From assembly GCF_013839515.1 (NCBI RefSeq), contig NZ_JACDNQ010000004.1, positions 1 to 64,000 on the forward strand: DNA of 64,000 bases. The letters run 5' to 3'. The translations under genes and the position numbers were made by a program. The notes beneath the pieces were generated by a model. It saw only the letters and a program-made list of their open reading frames with translations, did no database searches and was not told the DNA's origin. Of this stretch, positions 33,965 through 41,777 are shown piece by piece (within the stretch, counting starts at the first letter, position 1; every line of letters starts with the position of its first letter). The stretch is from Natronomonas salinimetallica. GTDB lineage: Archaea > Halobacteriota > Halobacteria > Halobacteriales > Haloarculaceae.

Positions 33965-35413
33965 TCAGAACGCGACGAACGCCCCGTCGGCGAGGAAAAA
34001 CAGGACGTAATAGATCACGAGCGCGAGCGCCAAGAGCCACTGTCCGGGGGTGACGTCGCGACCCTCCCCGACGGCGAGTTTGACGATCGGGTAGCTGAGG
34101 ATTCCGGCTGCCAGGCCGTCGGCGATCGACGCCGTCAGCGGCATCACGGTGATGGTAAGCCCCGCCGAGATCGCCCAGACCGGGTCATCCCAGTCGATCT
34201 CGGAGACTCCCTGCAGCATGATGATTCCGACGACGACCAACGCGATGTAGGTCGCATACAGCGGAAGCAGACTGACGAGCGGGACCACCGCGAGCGCCGC
34301 GATGAAAAAGAGCCCGACGACCAACGCCGTAAAGCCCGTCCGGCCGCCCTCCTCGATCCCCGTCGACGACTCGACGTACGTCGTCACCGTCGAGGTACCG
34401 ATCATCGAACCGACGGTCGTCCCGACTGCATCGGCCATGAGCGGCTTGTCCATCTCGGGGAGGTTCCCCTCGTCGTCGAGAAAGCCGGCGATCCCCGAGA
34501 CGCCGATGAGCGTCCCGGCGGTATCGAAGAAGTCGACGACGAAGAAGGTGAAGACGACGAGGGCGAAGACGAGCGGGTCCTCGGTGATCCCGCCGAGTCC
34601 CTGGAGAAACCCCTCGACGAGCGGCATGAAATTGTACTGGACGTCGAGCAGATAGGTCGTAAGCCCGACCTCACGGATGACTTCGATCGTGTTCGGCGGC
34701 GCGAACGCCTCCTCCTGGCCGGGGACGAAGAGCGCGACGAGCCAGCCGGCGAGCGCCGTCGTGAGGATGCCGACGATGATCGAGCCTTTGAACCCGCGCG
34801 CGTAGAGAAACAGCGTCAGCGCGAGACCGACAACGGCGACGATGGCCGTCGGTTCGAGGAAGAAATTTCCCAACTGGACGAGTGTCCCGCCGGGGTACTC
34901 GACGACGACGTTCATCTCCTGGAGTCCGAGAAACAGGAGGAAGATACCGATGCCGGCCCCGACGGCGAATTTGACCGGTTGGGGGAACAACTCGATGACG
35001 TACCGGCGTGCGCCGACGGCGGTCAACGCGATGAACAGAACGCCCTCGACGAACACCGCGGCCAAAGCGACCTGCCAGGGGACGCCAAGTCCGAGCACGA
35101 CGGTAAACGCGAAGAACGCGTTCAGCCCCATCCCCGGAGCCAGCGCGAACGGCCGCTTGGCGTAGAAAGCCATCACGGCGATCCCCGCGACCGAGGCCAG
35201 GATCGTCACCACCGCGAGCATCTGGATGACCTCGCTTTGGTTCATCCCCGTGGGGGGATCGGTCATGATCGCCTCCGAGAGGATCACCGGATTGACGACG
35301 ATGATGTACGCCATCGCGAGAAACGTCGTCGCGCCGGCGACCGTCTCCGTGCGGAAATCCGTCCCGTGCGCCTCGAAATCGAAGTAGTCCGCGAGTGAGT
35401 CAGTTACGCCCAT
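33965..35413 (-). CDS. NCS2-family purine/xanthine permease
   Basis: Nucleobase:cation symporter of the AzgA-like branch, 482 residues and about 13 membrane helices. MGVTDSLADYFDFEAHGTDF is the typical start, TFLAMAYIIVVNPVIL the first helix, GLNAFFAFTVVLG and FDTAGTLIGVSG the substrate-site blocks of the family. Adenine, guanine or hypoxanthine are likely substrates. Two tandem 37-bp copies of a motif shared with the neighbouring regulator gene lie 65-138 nt upstream of the start, suggesting joint control. Confidence 0.9.
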   Translation of the reverse strand: MGVTDSLADYFDFEAHGTDFRTETVAGATTFLAMAYIIVVNPVILSEAIMTDPPTGMNQSEVIQMLAVVTILASVAGIAVMAFYAKRPFALAPGMGLNAFFAFTVVLGLGVPWQVALAAVFVEGVLFIALTAVGARRYVIELFPQPVKFAVGAGIGIFLLFLGLQEMNVVVEYPGGTLVQLGNFFLEPTAIVAVVGLALTLFLYARGFKGSIIVGILTTALAGWLVALFVPGQEEAFAPPNTIEVIREVGLTTYLLDVQYNFMPLVEGFLQGLGGITEDPLVFALVVFTFFVVDFFDTAGTLIGVSGIAGFLDDEGNLPEMDKPLMADAVGTTVGSMIGTSTVTTYVESSTGIEEGGRTGFTALVVGLFFIAALAVVPLVSLLPLYATYIALVVVGIIMLQGVSEIDWDDPVWAISAGLTITVMPLTASIADGLAAGILSYPIVKLAVGEGRDVTPGQWLLALALVIYYVLFFLADGAFVAF

Positions 35414-35477
35414 CGTTCACGTTCGAGCATGCCGTCGGATCAGGCGATAAACGTTTTCGTCACGCTCCGCGAAAAGC

Positions 35478-35551
35478 AATACACGAGCGTGGATATCCAT
35501 TGCGACTGGACGGTAATACACGAGCGTGGATATCCATTGCGACTGGACGGT
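35478..35551 (-). promoter_or_regulatory. Tandem regulatory motif upstream of the permease gene
   Basis: Two perfect 37-bp copies (35478-35514 and 35515-35551). On the minus strand each contains GTCGCAATGGATATCCAC, whose core TGGATATCCA is palindromic. A related sequence stands upstream of the regulator gene at 36381-36401. Probable operator; the protein that binds is inferred to be the PRTase-fold regulator next door. Confidence 0.6.
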
Positions 35552-35595
35552 GGACGTCCATCCGCGTCCGGGCACACGAGCGCGGACGTCGCCGC

Positions 35596-36312
35596 TCATT
35601 GATCGCGCTTGAGAAGCGCGTCGACGGGTGCGTCGGTGTGTGAGCGAGCCCGGTCGACCCCTTCGGTACCCACCGCGATGAGCGCGAATACGCCGGCCAC
35701 CTCCGCGCCGGCTTCGCCGGCGATCTCCAAGAGGAGCTCTTGGGTCTCTCCCGATCGGATGAGATCGTCGACGACGAGCACGGAGTCGTTCGCCGAGATC
35801 GCGTTCGCCGGGAGGTAATAATCGATCTCGATCCCCGAGGAGAGCCGCTGTCGGGCCTCGATGAACTCCTCGACTGCGGTCTCGCGTGATTGTTTCGCGT
35901 ACGCACATCGTGCCCCGAAGTGGCGCGCCATCGCCGCCGCCAGCGTGATCCCGTCGGTCGCCGCCGTCAACACCGTGTCCGGCGGGTCGATCGCCAGCAA
36001 CTCGGCGGCGACGGGCGGGACGAGCGACAACAGCGCCTGATCGAAGACGAGCCGCGAGTTGTCTACGTACCCCTCCTCGTCGACGTCGATGCGGGCATCG
36101 AGCGCCCCGGCCAACAGATCAGCGCCGACGTCGGAGACGACCTGCCGGGCGCGGCGCTCGCCGGGGAGAACGTGGCCGTTCACGTACCGGTTTAGATCCC
36201 CCGCGGGCAGCCCCGTCTCCGCCGCAAGCTCCTCGTAGGTGCGCGTCTCCTTCAGCGTCCGCAACACGTCGACGGCTCGCAACTGGAGGGCCGCCTTCTC
36301 CGAACGGTTCAT
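35596..36312 (-). CDS. gfcR: PRTase-fold transcriptional regulator (GfcR-like)
   Basis: A 238-residue protein joining an N-terminal helix-turn-helix (about 10-55, ETRTYEELAAETGLPAGDLN) to a type I phosphoribosyltransferase domain with the PRPP-loop block VLVVDDLIRSGETQELLLEI (about 175-195). This architecture is shared by haloarchaeal GfcR-type regulators and resembles bacterial PurR. It lies between the purine permease gene and pyrE on the same strand and has the shared TGGATATCCA-type motif about 70 nt upstream, suggesting autoregulation. Whether it senses sugar-catabolic or purine metabolites cannot be told here. Confidence 0.8.
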   Translation of the reverse strand: MNRSEKAALQLRAVDVLRTLKETRTYEELAAETGLPAGDLNRYVNGHVLPGERRARQVVSDVGADLLAGALDARIDVDEEGYVDNSRLVFDQALLSLVPPVAAELLAIDPPDTVLTAATDGITLAAAMARHFGARCAYAKQSRETAVEEFIEARQRLSSGIEIDYYLPANAISANDSVLVVDDLIRSGETQELLLEIAGEAGAEVAGVFALIAVGTEGVDRARSHTDAPVDALLKRDQ

Positions 36313-36380
36313 ACGTTCACCAGGGATACCGCACGCGTTTGAATACTTCGGTGTCGAATTCCGCGATGATAGACAGCAAA

Positions 36381-36401
36381 GTGGATATCTTCCACTGCGA
36401 C
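36381..36401 (-). promoter_or_regulatory. Regulatory motif upstream of the GfcR-like gene
   Basis: Minus strand reads GTCGCAGTGGAAGATATCCA then C, matching the two copies before the permease except for three extra central bases. It overlaps the end of pyrE and lies about 70 nt before the regulator's ATG. Confidence 0.5.
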
Positions 36402-36402
36402 A

Positions 36403-36936
36403 CTACCGGTCGTGGCCGGCCAGGAGGTCGGAGGCCGTCAGGAGCGATTCCAACTCGATACCGTGCTCGGCGAGGGTCGCCTCGGCACCCTCCTCCCGGT
36501 CGACGACGACGAGGACGCGCTCGACGACCGCCCCGGCCGCTCGGAGGGCATCGACGGCGTCGATGGCGCTTTGGCCCGTCGTCGCGATATCCTCTAAGAC
36601 GACCACGGACTCGCCGTCTTCGAGTTCCCCCTCGATCCGGTTGCCCGTGCCGTACTCCTTGGCTTGTTTTCTGACGATGACGTAGGGGTCGCCGGTCTCG
36701 ACAGCCGTCGCCGCGGCGAGCGGCACCGCACCCAGTGCGACGCCCGCGAGACGCCCCTCCTCACCGTCGATCCGATCGGCGAACGCCGACGCGATGAGCC
36801 CGAGACAGCGGGGATCGGTCTCGAAGACGTACTTGTCGACGTAGTACTCCGATGTGCCGCCGTGTGAGAGCTCGAATTCGCCGAACTTGACGGCCTCGGC
36901 GTCTCGGAGCGCGTCGATGAGTTCTCGGTTGACCAT
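36403..36936 (-). CDS. pyrE: Orotate phosphoribosyltransferase
   Basis: Converts orotate and PRPP to OMP in pyrimidine synthesis. 177 residues: substrate-side [37 protein letters not shown] with the catalytic loop lysines, and the PRPP motif [18 protein letters not shown]. Full length. It is preceded by a 23-bp tandem array rather than a recognisable TATA box; 90 nt separate it from the downstream regulator gene. Confidence 0.93.
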   Translation of the reverse strand: MVNRELIDALRDAEAVKFGEFELSHGGTSEYYVDKYVFETDPRCLGLIASAFADRIDGEEGRLAGVALGAVPLAAATAVETGDPYVIVRKQAKEYGTGNRIEGELEDGESVVVLEDIATTGQSAIDAVDALRAAGAVVERVLVVVDREEGAEATLAEHGIELESLLTASDLLAGHDR

Positions 36937-36976
36937 ACGTTCCCCTCGCCCGTGGGTGGCAAAAACCGCGCGGAAT

Positions 36977-37105
36977 CGAACCGGACGGACGGACAGCGTC
37001 GAACCGGACGGACGGACAGCGTCGAACCGGACGGACGGACAGCGTCGAACCGGACGGACGGACAGCGTCGAACCGGACGGACGGACAGCGTCGAACCGGA
37101 CGGAC
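36977..37105. repeat. 23-bp tandem array, 5.6 copies, upstream of pyrE
   Basis: Perfect copies of CGAACCGGACGGACGGACAG plus CGT start at 36977, 37000, 37023, 37046 and 37069, with a partial sixth. It fills the gap between eif1A and pyrE, 40 nt before the pyrE start. No spacers, so not CRISPR. Confidence 0.9.
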
Positions 37106-37114
37106 CGCGAAGAA

Positions 37115-37408
37115 CTAGACGGAATCGGTGATGTGCCCTTCCTCGCGCAACTGGTCGGCCTCCTGTTTCTCGTAGCGCCAGGTGATGTCGGCTTTCTCGT
37201 CCTGCCAATCCCACGGTTCGACCAGTACGACGTCGTCCTCGCGGATCCAGATGCGCTTTTGCATCCGGCCCGGGATCCGGGCCGTCCGTTCGGTGCCGTC
37301 CATACACCGGACCTTCACCCGGTTCGCCCCGAGCATGTTCGTAACGACGGCGAAGACCTCGTCGTCGTCAGGCATTCTGAGGTTCTTTCGTCCCTCGTTG
37401 TCGCTCAT
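37115..37408 (-). CDS. eif1A: Translation initiation factor aIF-1A
   Basis: Binds the A site of the small ribosomal subunit during initiation. 97 residues with one OB fold: [40 protein letters not shown] and [17 protein letters not shown] are the family blocks. Full length; ATG at 37408. Confidence 0.95.
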   Translation of the reverse strand: MSDNEGRKNLRMPDDDEVFAVVTNMLGANRVKVRCMDGTERTARIPGRMQKRIWIREDDVVLVEPWDWQDEKADITWRYEKQEADQLREEGHITDSV

Positions 37409-37531
37409 ACACGCCGATTGGATAGGGAGCCCTTTAATCCTTTATCGATTTGAGAGGTCAGTCTCGCCGCTCTACCATCCGATCACGCCCGCTGGGCGGG
37501 TTTATAAATCGCTCCGGTCCGAACCGCCGGT

Positions 37532-38641
37532 ATGGACGAACGAGTACGCGAACACGCCGAGGTGTTGGTCGATTGGAGCGCGCGGATCGAGCCGGGTGAC
37601 GACGTCGTCGTCGACGTCGCCGAAGGGGCGCACGACCTCGCGGTCGCGGTCGCAGAGCGCCTCGGCGAGGTCGGCGCGAACGCTACGGTCACCTACGGCT
37701 CCGAAGAGGTGAGGCGGGCGTACCTACGGGCCAACGAAGGCGAGTTCGACGCCGGAGCGACAGACCTCGCACTGTTCGAGAGCGCCGACGCCTACCTCCG
37801 GCTCGGCGGGGGCCGAAACACCGCCGCGATGGCCGACGTCGACGCCGAAACCAGACAGGCCTACCGGAGCGCCCGTACCGAGGTCAGAGAAGCCCGGATG
37901 GACACCGACTGGGTTTCGACGGTCCACCCGACCAGAAGCCTCGCACAGCGGGCCGGGATGTCCTATGCGGCCTACCGGGAGTTCGTGTACGAGGCGGTAT
38001 TGCGCGACTGGGAGAGGCTGGCCGAAACGATGTCGGAGGTGCAGACGCTCCTCGACGACGGCGAGACCGTCCGGATTCTCAAAGGGCGCGACGATCAGCC
38101 CCGGACCGACGTTCGGATGTCGATCGCCGGCCGGACGGCGATCAACTCCGCGGCGTCGGTCGCCTACGACTCACACAACCTCCCGTCCGGGGAGGTCTTT
38201 ACGGCCCCCTACGACACGGACGGGCAGGTCTTTTTCGACGTCCCGATGACGGTCGACGGCCGCCGGGTCGAGGGTGTCCGGCTCGTCTTCGAGGGCGGCG
38301 AGGTCGTCGAATTCGACGCCGAACGGGGCGAAGACGCCCTCGAGGCGGTGCTCGAAACCGACCCGGGGGCGAGCCGGCTCGGCGAGTTGGGGGTCGGGAT
38401 GAACCGGCGTATCGACCGATTCACGGACAACATCCTCTTCGACGAGAAGATGGGGGATACGGTCCACCTCGCGCTCGGACGCGCCTACGACGCGACGCTG
38501 CCGGACAACGAGTCGGGAAACGAGTCCGCGGTCCACGTCGATCTGATAACCGATCTCTCCGAGGCGTCGCGGATCGAAATCGACGGCGACGTGATCCAGC
38601 GGAACGGGACGTTTCGGTTCGAGGAGGGCTTCGAGCCGTAG
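37532..38641 (+). CDS. Aminopeptidase of family M29 (thermophilic type)
   Basis: Metallo-aminopeptidase of 369 residues. The family's metal-site region is visible as LPSGEVFTAPYDTDGQVFFD (about 226-245) and later GVGMNRRIDRFTDNILFDEKMGDTVHLALG (about 287-316), with VHVDLITDL supplying the last ligands. Cytosolic, full length. A TATA-like TTTATAAATC lies about 25-30 nt upstream of the ATG. Confidence 0.9.
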   Translation: MDERVREHAEVLVDWSARIEPGDDVVVDVAEGAHDLAVAVAERLGEVGANATVTYGSEEVRRAYLRANEGEFDAGATDLALFESADAYLRLGGGRNTAAMADVDAETRQAYRSARTEVREARMDTDWVSTVHPTRSLAQRAGMSYAAYREFVYEAVLRDWERLAETMSEVQTLLDDGETVRILKGRDDQPRTDVRMSIAGRTAINSAASVAYDSHNLPSGEVFTAPYDTDGQVFFDVPMTVDGRRVEGVRLVFEGGEVVEFDAERGEDALEAVLETDPGASRLGELGVGMNRRIDRFTDNILFDEKMGDTVHLALGRAYDATLPDNESGNESAVHVDLITDLSEASRIEIDGDVIQRNGTFRFEEGFEP

Positions 38642-38692
38642 CGGACGACGTCGGCAAACCGGCAGCACCGCTCGGCGAGCGAAAACGGCTGA

Positions 38693-39126
38693 GGAGAGTA
38701 AGCCCCCTTCTGTTCGGCCCGGCATTCGGCTAAGCGTCCGCCGCGTCTCCGGGCTACCAATCGCGGCGGACTTGCACCGGTGAGGATTCGCCGTTCCATC
38801 CGTTCCCGCTCGTCGGCTCGCGGCTAACGCCGCTCGCAAGTGGCGTTCACGATCGCCCGAAGGCAACCGCGACCGCCCGACCCTCGGCGGGTTAACTCCC
38901 TTCCCTCACGGGTCGGTTCGCCCGTTCGCGGGGGTCCCGCGAACGCCGCCGGCCGTTTCGATGGCCGAGCGCGCCTCATCGGTCGGAGCGGGTGGTCTCG
39001 TTTCTGTTCCAGCGCCGGCGGTCTCCCGCCCCGGGCTTGCGCCCGGTCACCTGCCCGGAGGGTGGGGGGACTTTCCTCATGGGCGCGACGGCGTCGCCCC
39101 GCCCACGGGAACCGGGCTTCCTCTGC
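38693..39126 (-). ncRNA. rnpB: RNase P RNA
   Basis: The minus strand carries the P4 signature GAGGAAAGTCCCCCCACCCT near 39060-39080, the downstream ACAGAAACGAGACC region, and the 3' block ACAGAAGGGGGCTTACTC. Terminal helix P1 pairs GAGGAAGCCC near 39123 with GGGCTTACTC near 38696, setting approximate ends. About 430 nt, normal for a type A archaeal RNA. Confidence 0.92.
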
Positions 39127-39260
39127 CGGCTATCGGTACGCCGGTCGGCGGTTTAAGCCGTTCGGTGAGGACGGGTCGCCGGTCGGCCGCCTCGCCGACT
39201 ACGTACGTCTCCGAAGCCCCCCGCCCCACGTTTAAGCCCCCGGAGCACCGATCCACGGGT

Positions 39261-40031
39261 ATGCGGATCGAACGCGTCCCGATCGCGGTGTCCACTCGGG
39301 GGGCGACCGGCCGAACGGCGGCCTACGTCGTGGGGCGATCGGACGCCCTCCTCGTCGATCCGGCCGCTCCCGACGGTCGCCTCGAGGCCGAACTCGGCCG
39401 TATCGCCCACCTCGCCGTCACACACCACCATCCGGATCACGTCGGCGGCGTCCAGGCGTACGCTGAGGCCGCCGACGCGACAGTGTGGTGTCGGTACGGC
39501 CGGGAGGCGGCGTTCACCGACGCGACCGGCGTCACCCCCGACCGGACGTTTCGGGAGGGAACCGAGATCCTCGTCGACGGCGGAACGGTTTCGGTCCATG
39601 AGACGCCGGGGCACGCCCCCGAACACGTCGCCTTCGCCGCCGGCGGCACGCTCCTCGTCGGTGACCTCGCTGTCGCGGACGGCAGCGTCGTGGTCGGGGC
39701 CCCGGAGGGCGACATGCGCTCGTATCTCACCTCGCTCCGTCGGGTCCGGGCGATGGCTCCCGAGCGGCTCTCGCCCGGCCACGGCCCGGTCGTCGAGGAC
39801 CCGCCTTCGGTCTGTGAACGGCTGCTCCGACATCGGCTCGGCCGTGAAGCGCGCGTGCTGGCGGCCGTCGAGACGGGCAACAGGGACGTCGCGGAGATCC
39901 TCGATGTGGCCTACGGGAAGGACCTCACCGGCGTCCGGGATCTGGCCGGGATGACCGTTCGAGCACACCTCGATAAACTCCACTACGAGGGCCGGATCGA
40001 GTGGGACGGCTCGCGTGCGGACCCCGCCTGA
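39261..40031 (+). CDS. Metallo-beta-lactamase-fold hydrolase
   Basis: A 256-residue MBL-fold protein of the LACTB2-like type: zinc motif THHHPDHVGG (about 54-63), HETPGHAPEHVAF with the third histidine, VGDLAV with the bridging aspartate, SPGHGPV with the fourth histidine, and a C-terminal winged-helix-like region (about 190-250) ending AHLDKLHYEGRIEWDG. Relatives cleave RNA or thioesters. The longer frame upstream reads through rnpB antisense and is ignored. Confidence 0.88.
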   Translation: MRIERVPIAVSTRGATGRTAAYVVGRSDALLVDPAAPDGRLEAELGRIAHLAVTHHHPDHVGGVQAYAEAADATVWCRYGREAAFTDATGVTPDRTFREGTEILVDGGTVSVHETPGHAPEHVAFAAGGTLLVGDLAVADGSVVVGAPEGDMRSYLTSLRRVRAMAPERLSPGHGPVVEDPPSVCERLLRHRLGREARVLAAVETGNRDVAEILDVAYGKDLTGVRDLAGMTVRAHLDKLHYEGRIEWDGSRADPA

Positions 40032-40073
40032 TGCCCGCCGGCCTCCGACGACTGCCCGCCGGCCTCCGACGAC
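40032..40073. repeat. 21-bp direct repeat after the MBL-fold gene
   Basis: TGCCCGCCGGCCTCCGACGA plus C occurs twice in tandem; the first copy overlaps the gene's TGA stop. Confidence 0.7.
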
Positions 40074-40136
40074 GAGGGGTCGTCTCGACCCCGCCGAAGG
40101 GGTAGGCCTAAGCCGCCGCGCGAAAAGGGCGTAATA

Positions 40137-41627
40137 ATGACTGCCCAGACCGCCGAGCAACGGGACCTCACGGCCGTCATCGGGCTCGAGGTCCACGTCC
40201 AACTCGAAACGGAGACGAAGATCTTCTGTGGCTGTTCGACGCAACCCGACGACGATGAGGAGCCGAACACCCGGACCTGCCCCGTCTGCCTCGGGCTGCC
40301 GGGCGCGCTGCCGGTGCTCAACGAGGGTGCCGTCGAGGCGGCCGTCAAGGTCGGCAAAGCGCTCGGATCGGAGATCCCCGAGGAGACCCGCTTTCACCGG
40401 AAGAACTACTACTACCCCGACCTGCCGAAGAACTTCCAGATCACCCAGTACGACGCGCCGATCTGCGACAGCGGCGAGATCGAGTTCGGCGTCGACGGCG
40501 ACCGCCGGACGGTCGAGATCGAGCGCGCCCACCTGGAGGAGGACCCCGGCAGCCTCTCGCACGCCGGCGGATCGATCGACACCGCGGAGTACACGCTTAT
40601 CGACTACAACCGCGCCGGGACGCCGCTCATGGAGATCGTCACCGCGCCGGACTTCCGAAGCGCCGCCGAGGCGCGGGCGTTCCTCGCGAAGCTGACCGAA
40701 GTGCTCGAGTATCTCGGCGTCTTCGACGTCACACGAAACGGCAGTCTCCGGGTCGACGCGAACCTCTCGATCGTCGATGCCGCCGAGGTCGACGAGGGCG
40801 GCGGGATCGACGAGGAGACGCTCGAATCCGCCAACCGAACCGAGGTCAAGAACATCTCCAGCCACAAGGGTGCCGAGAAGGCGCTCGCCTACGAGGAGAC
40901 GCGACAGAAGAACGCGATCCAACGCGGTCGGGAGGTCGAACAGGAGACGCGACACTGGGACGAGTCCCGAGGGATCACGGTCTCGATGCGCTCGAAGGAG
41001 GAAGAAAAGGACTACCGGTACTTTCGGGAGGCCGATCTCCCGCCGCTTCGGGTCTCGGGGTGGAAAGAGGAGATCGAGATCCCGGAGCTCCCGGACGCCC
41101 GCCGGGAGCGCTTCCGCGAGGAGTACGGTCTCGATGCGGAGTCGGCCTCGAAGCTCACCTCGACGAAGCAGGTCGCCGACTTCTACGAGCGGATCGCCGA
41201 GAAGTTCGATTCGGGCCTCGCCGCGACGTGGGTCGCCGACAACCTCCTCGGCGAACTCCACTACCGTGACATGGCGATCACCGACGTCACGGACCGTCTC
41301 GGGGAGTTCACCCGACTCGTCGAGTTGGTCGATACCGGGGAGATCACCGTCAAAAACGCCGAGGAGGTCGTCCTCCGGCGGATGCTCGACGACAGACTCG
41401 ATCCGGAGACGGTCGTCGAGTCCGAGGGGCTCGGCAAGACCGACGACGACGCCGTCGCCGCGGCCGTCAGCGACGCGATCGAGGAGAATCCCGACGCGGT
41501 CGAGGACTACCACGCGGGCGAGGACGGCGCGTTGAACTTCCTGGTCGGCCAGGTGATGGCGGAGACCGGCGGCTCCGCGGATCCGGGGACGGTCAACGAA
41601 CTGCTTCGGGAGCGACTCGAGGGATGA
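40137..41627 (+). CDS. gatB: Asp/Glu-tRNA amidotransferase subunit B
   Basis: Catalytic-side subunit of GatCAB, which amidates misacylated Asp-tRNA(Asn) and Glu-tRNA(Gln). 496 residues: GLEVHVQLETETKIFCGCST, CPVCLGLPGALPVLN (zinc cysteines), YYYPDLPKNFQITQYD and the C-terminal YqeY-like tail domain with LNFLVGQVMAETGGSADPG. Full length; gatA and gatC are not in this window. Confidence 0.95.
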   Translation: MTAQTAEQRDLTAVIGLEVHVQLETETKIFCGCSTQPDDDEEPNTRTCPVCLGLPGALPVLNEGAVEAAVKVGKALGSEIPEETRFHRKNYYYPDLPKNFQITQYDAPICDSGEIEFGVDGDRRTVEIERAHLEEDPGSLSHAGGSIDTAEYTLIDYNRAGTPLMEIVTAPDFRSAAEARAFLAKLTEVLEYLGVFDVTRNGSLRVDANLSIVDAAEVDEGGGIDEETLESANRTEVKNISSHKGAEKALAYEETRQKNAIQRGREVEQETRHWDESRGITVSMRSKEEEKDYRYFREADLPPLRVSGWKEEIEIPELPDARRERFREEYGLDAESASKLTSTKQVADFYERIAEKFDSGLAATWVADNLLGELHYRDMAITDVTDRLGEFTRLVELVDTGEITVKNAEEVVLRRMLDDRLDPETVVESEGLGKTDDDAVAAAVSDAIEENPDAVEDYHAGEDGALNFLVGQVMAETGGSADPGTVNELLRERLEG

Positions 41628-41777
41628 TGAGCCTCCGGGGGCGAGCGACCCGGGGATGGATGCAGGTGACAACGTGGCTCGGAATATCGCGTGGCGTCCT
41701 GTCCAGAACCGGCTCAGGTTGGACGGGCTACCAGTCAATTACGCCAAAGCCGGGAGCGGTGAACGCGAATGGTCGGT

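Noticed and set aside
33758..35398. 546-codon plus-strand open frame
   Set aside because: Antisense of the NCS2 permease, which is full length with clear family blocks; the plus-strand product is a charged low-complexity shadow.
36977..37105. CRISPR array before pyrE
   Set aside because: The 23-bp units abut each other with no spacers and no cas genes nearby.
38840..39235. Protein-coding frame over 38.8-39.2 kb
   Set aside because: The region is RNase P RNA on the opposite strand, with its P4 signature and pairing ends.
39153..41738. 861-codon minus-strand open frame
   Set aside because: Antisense of gatB and the MBL-fold gene, both certain.
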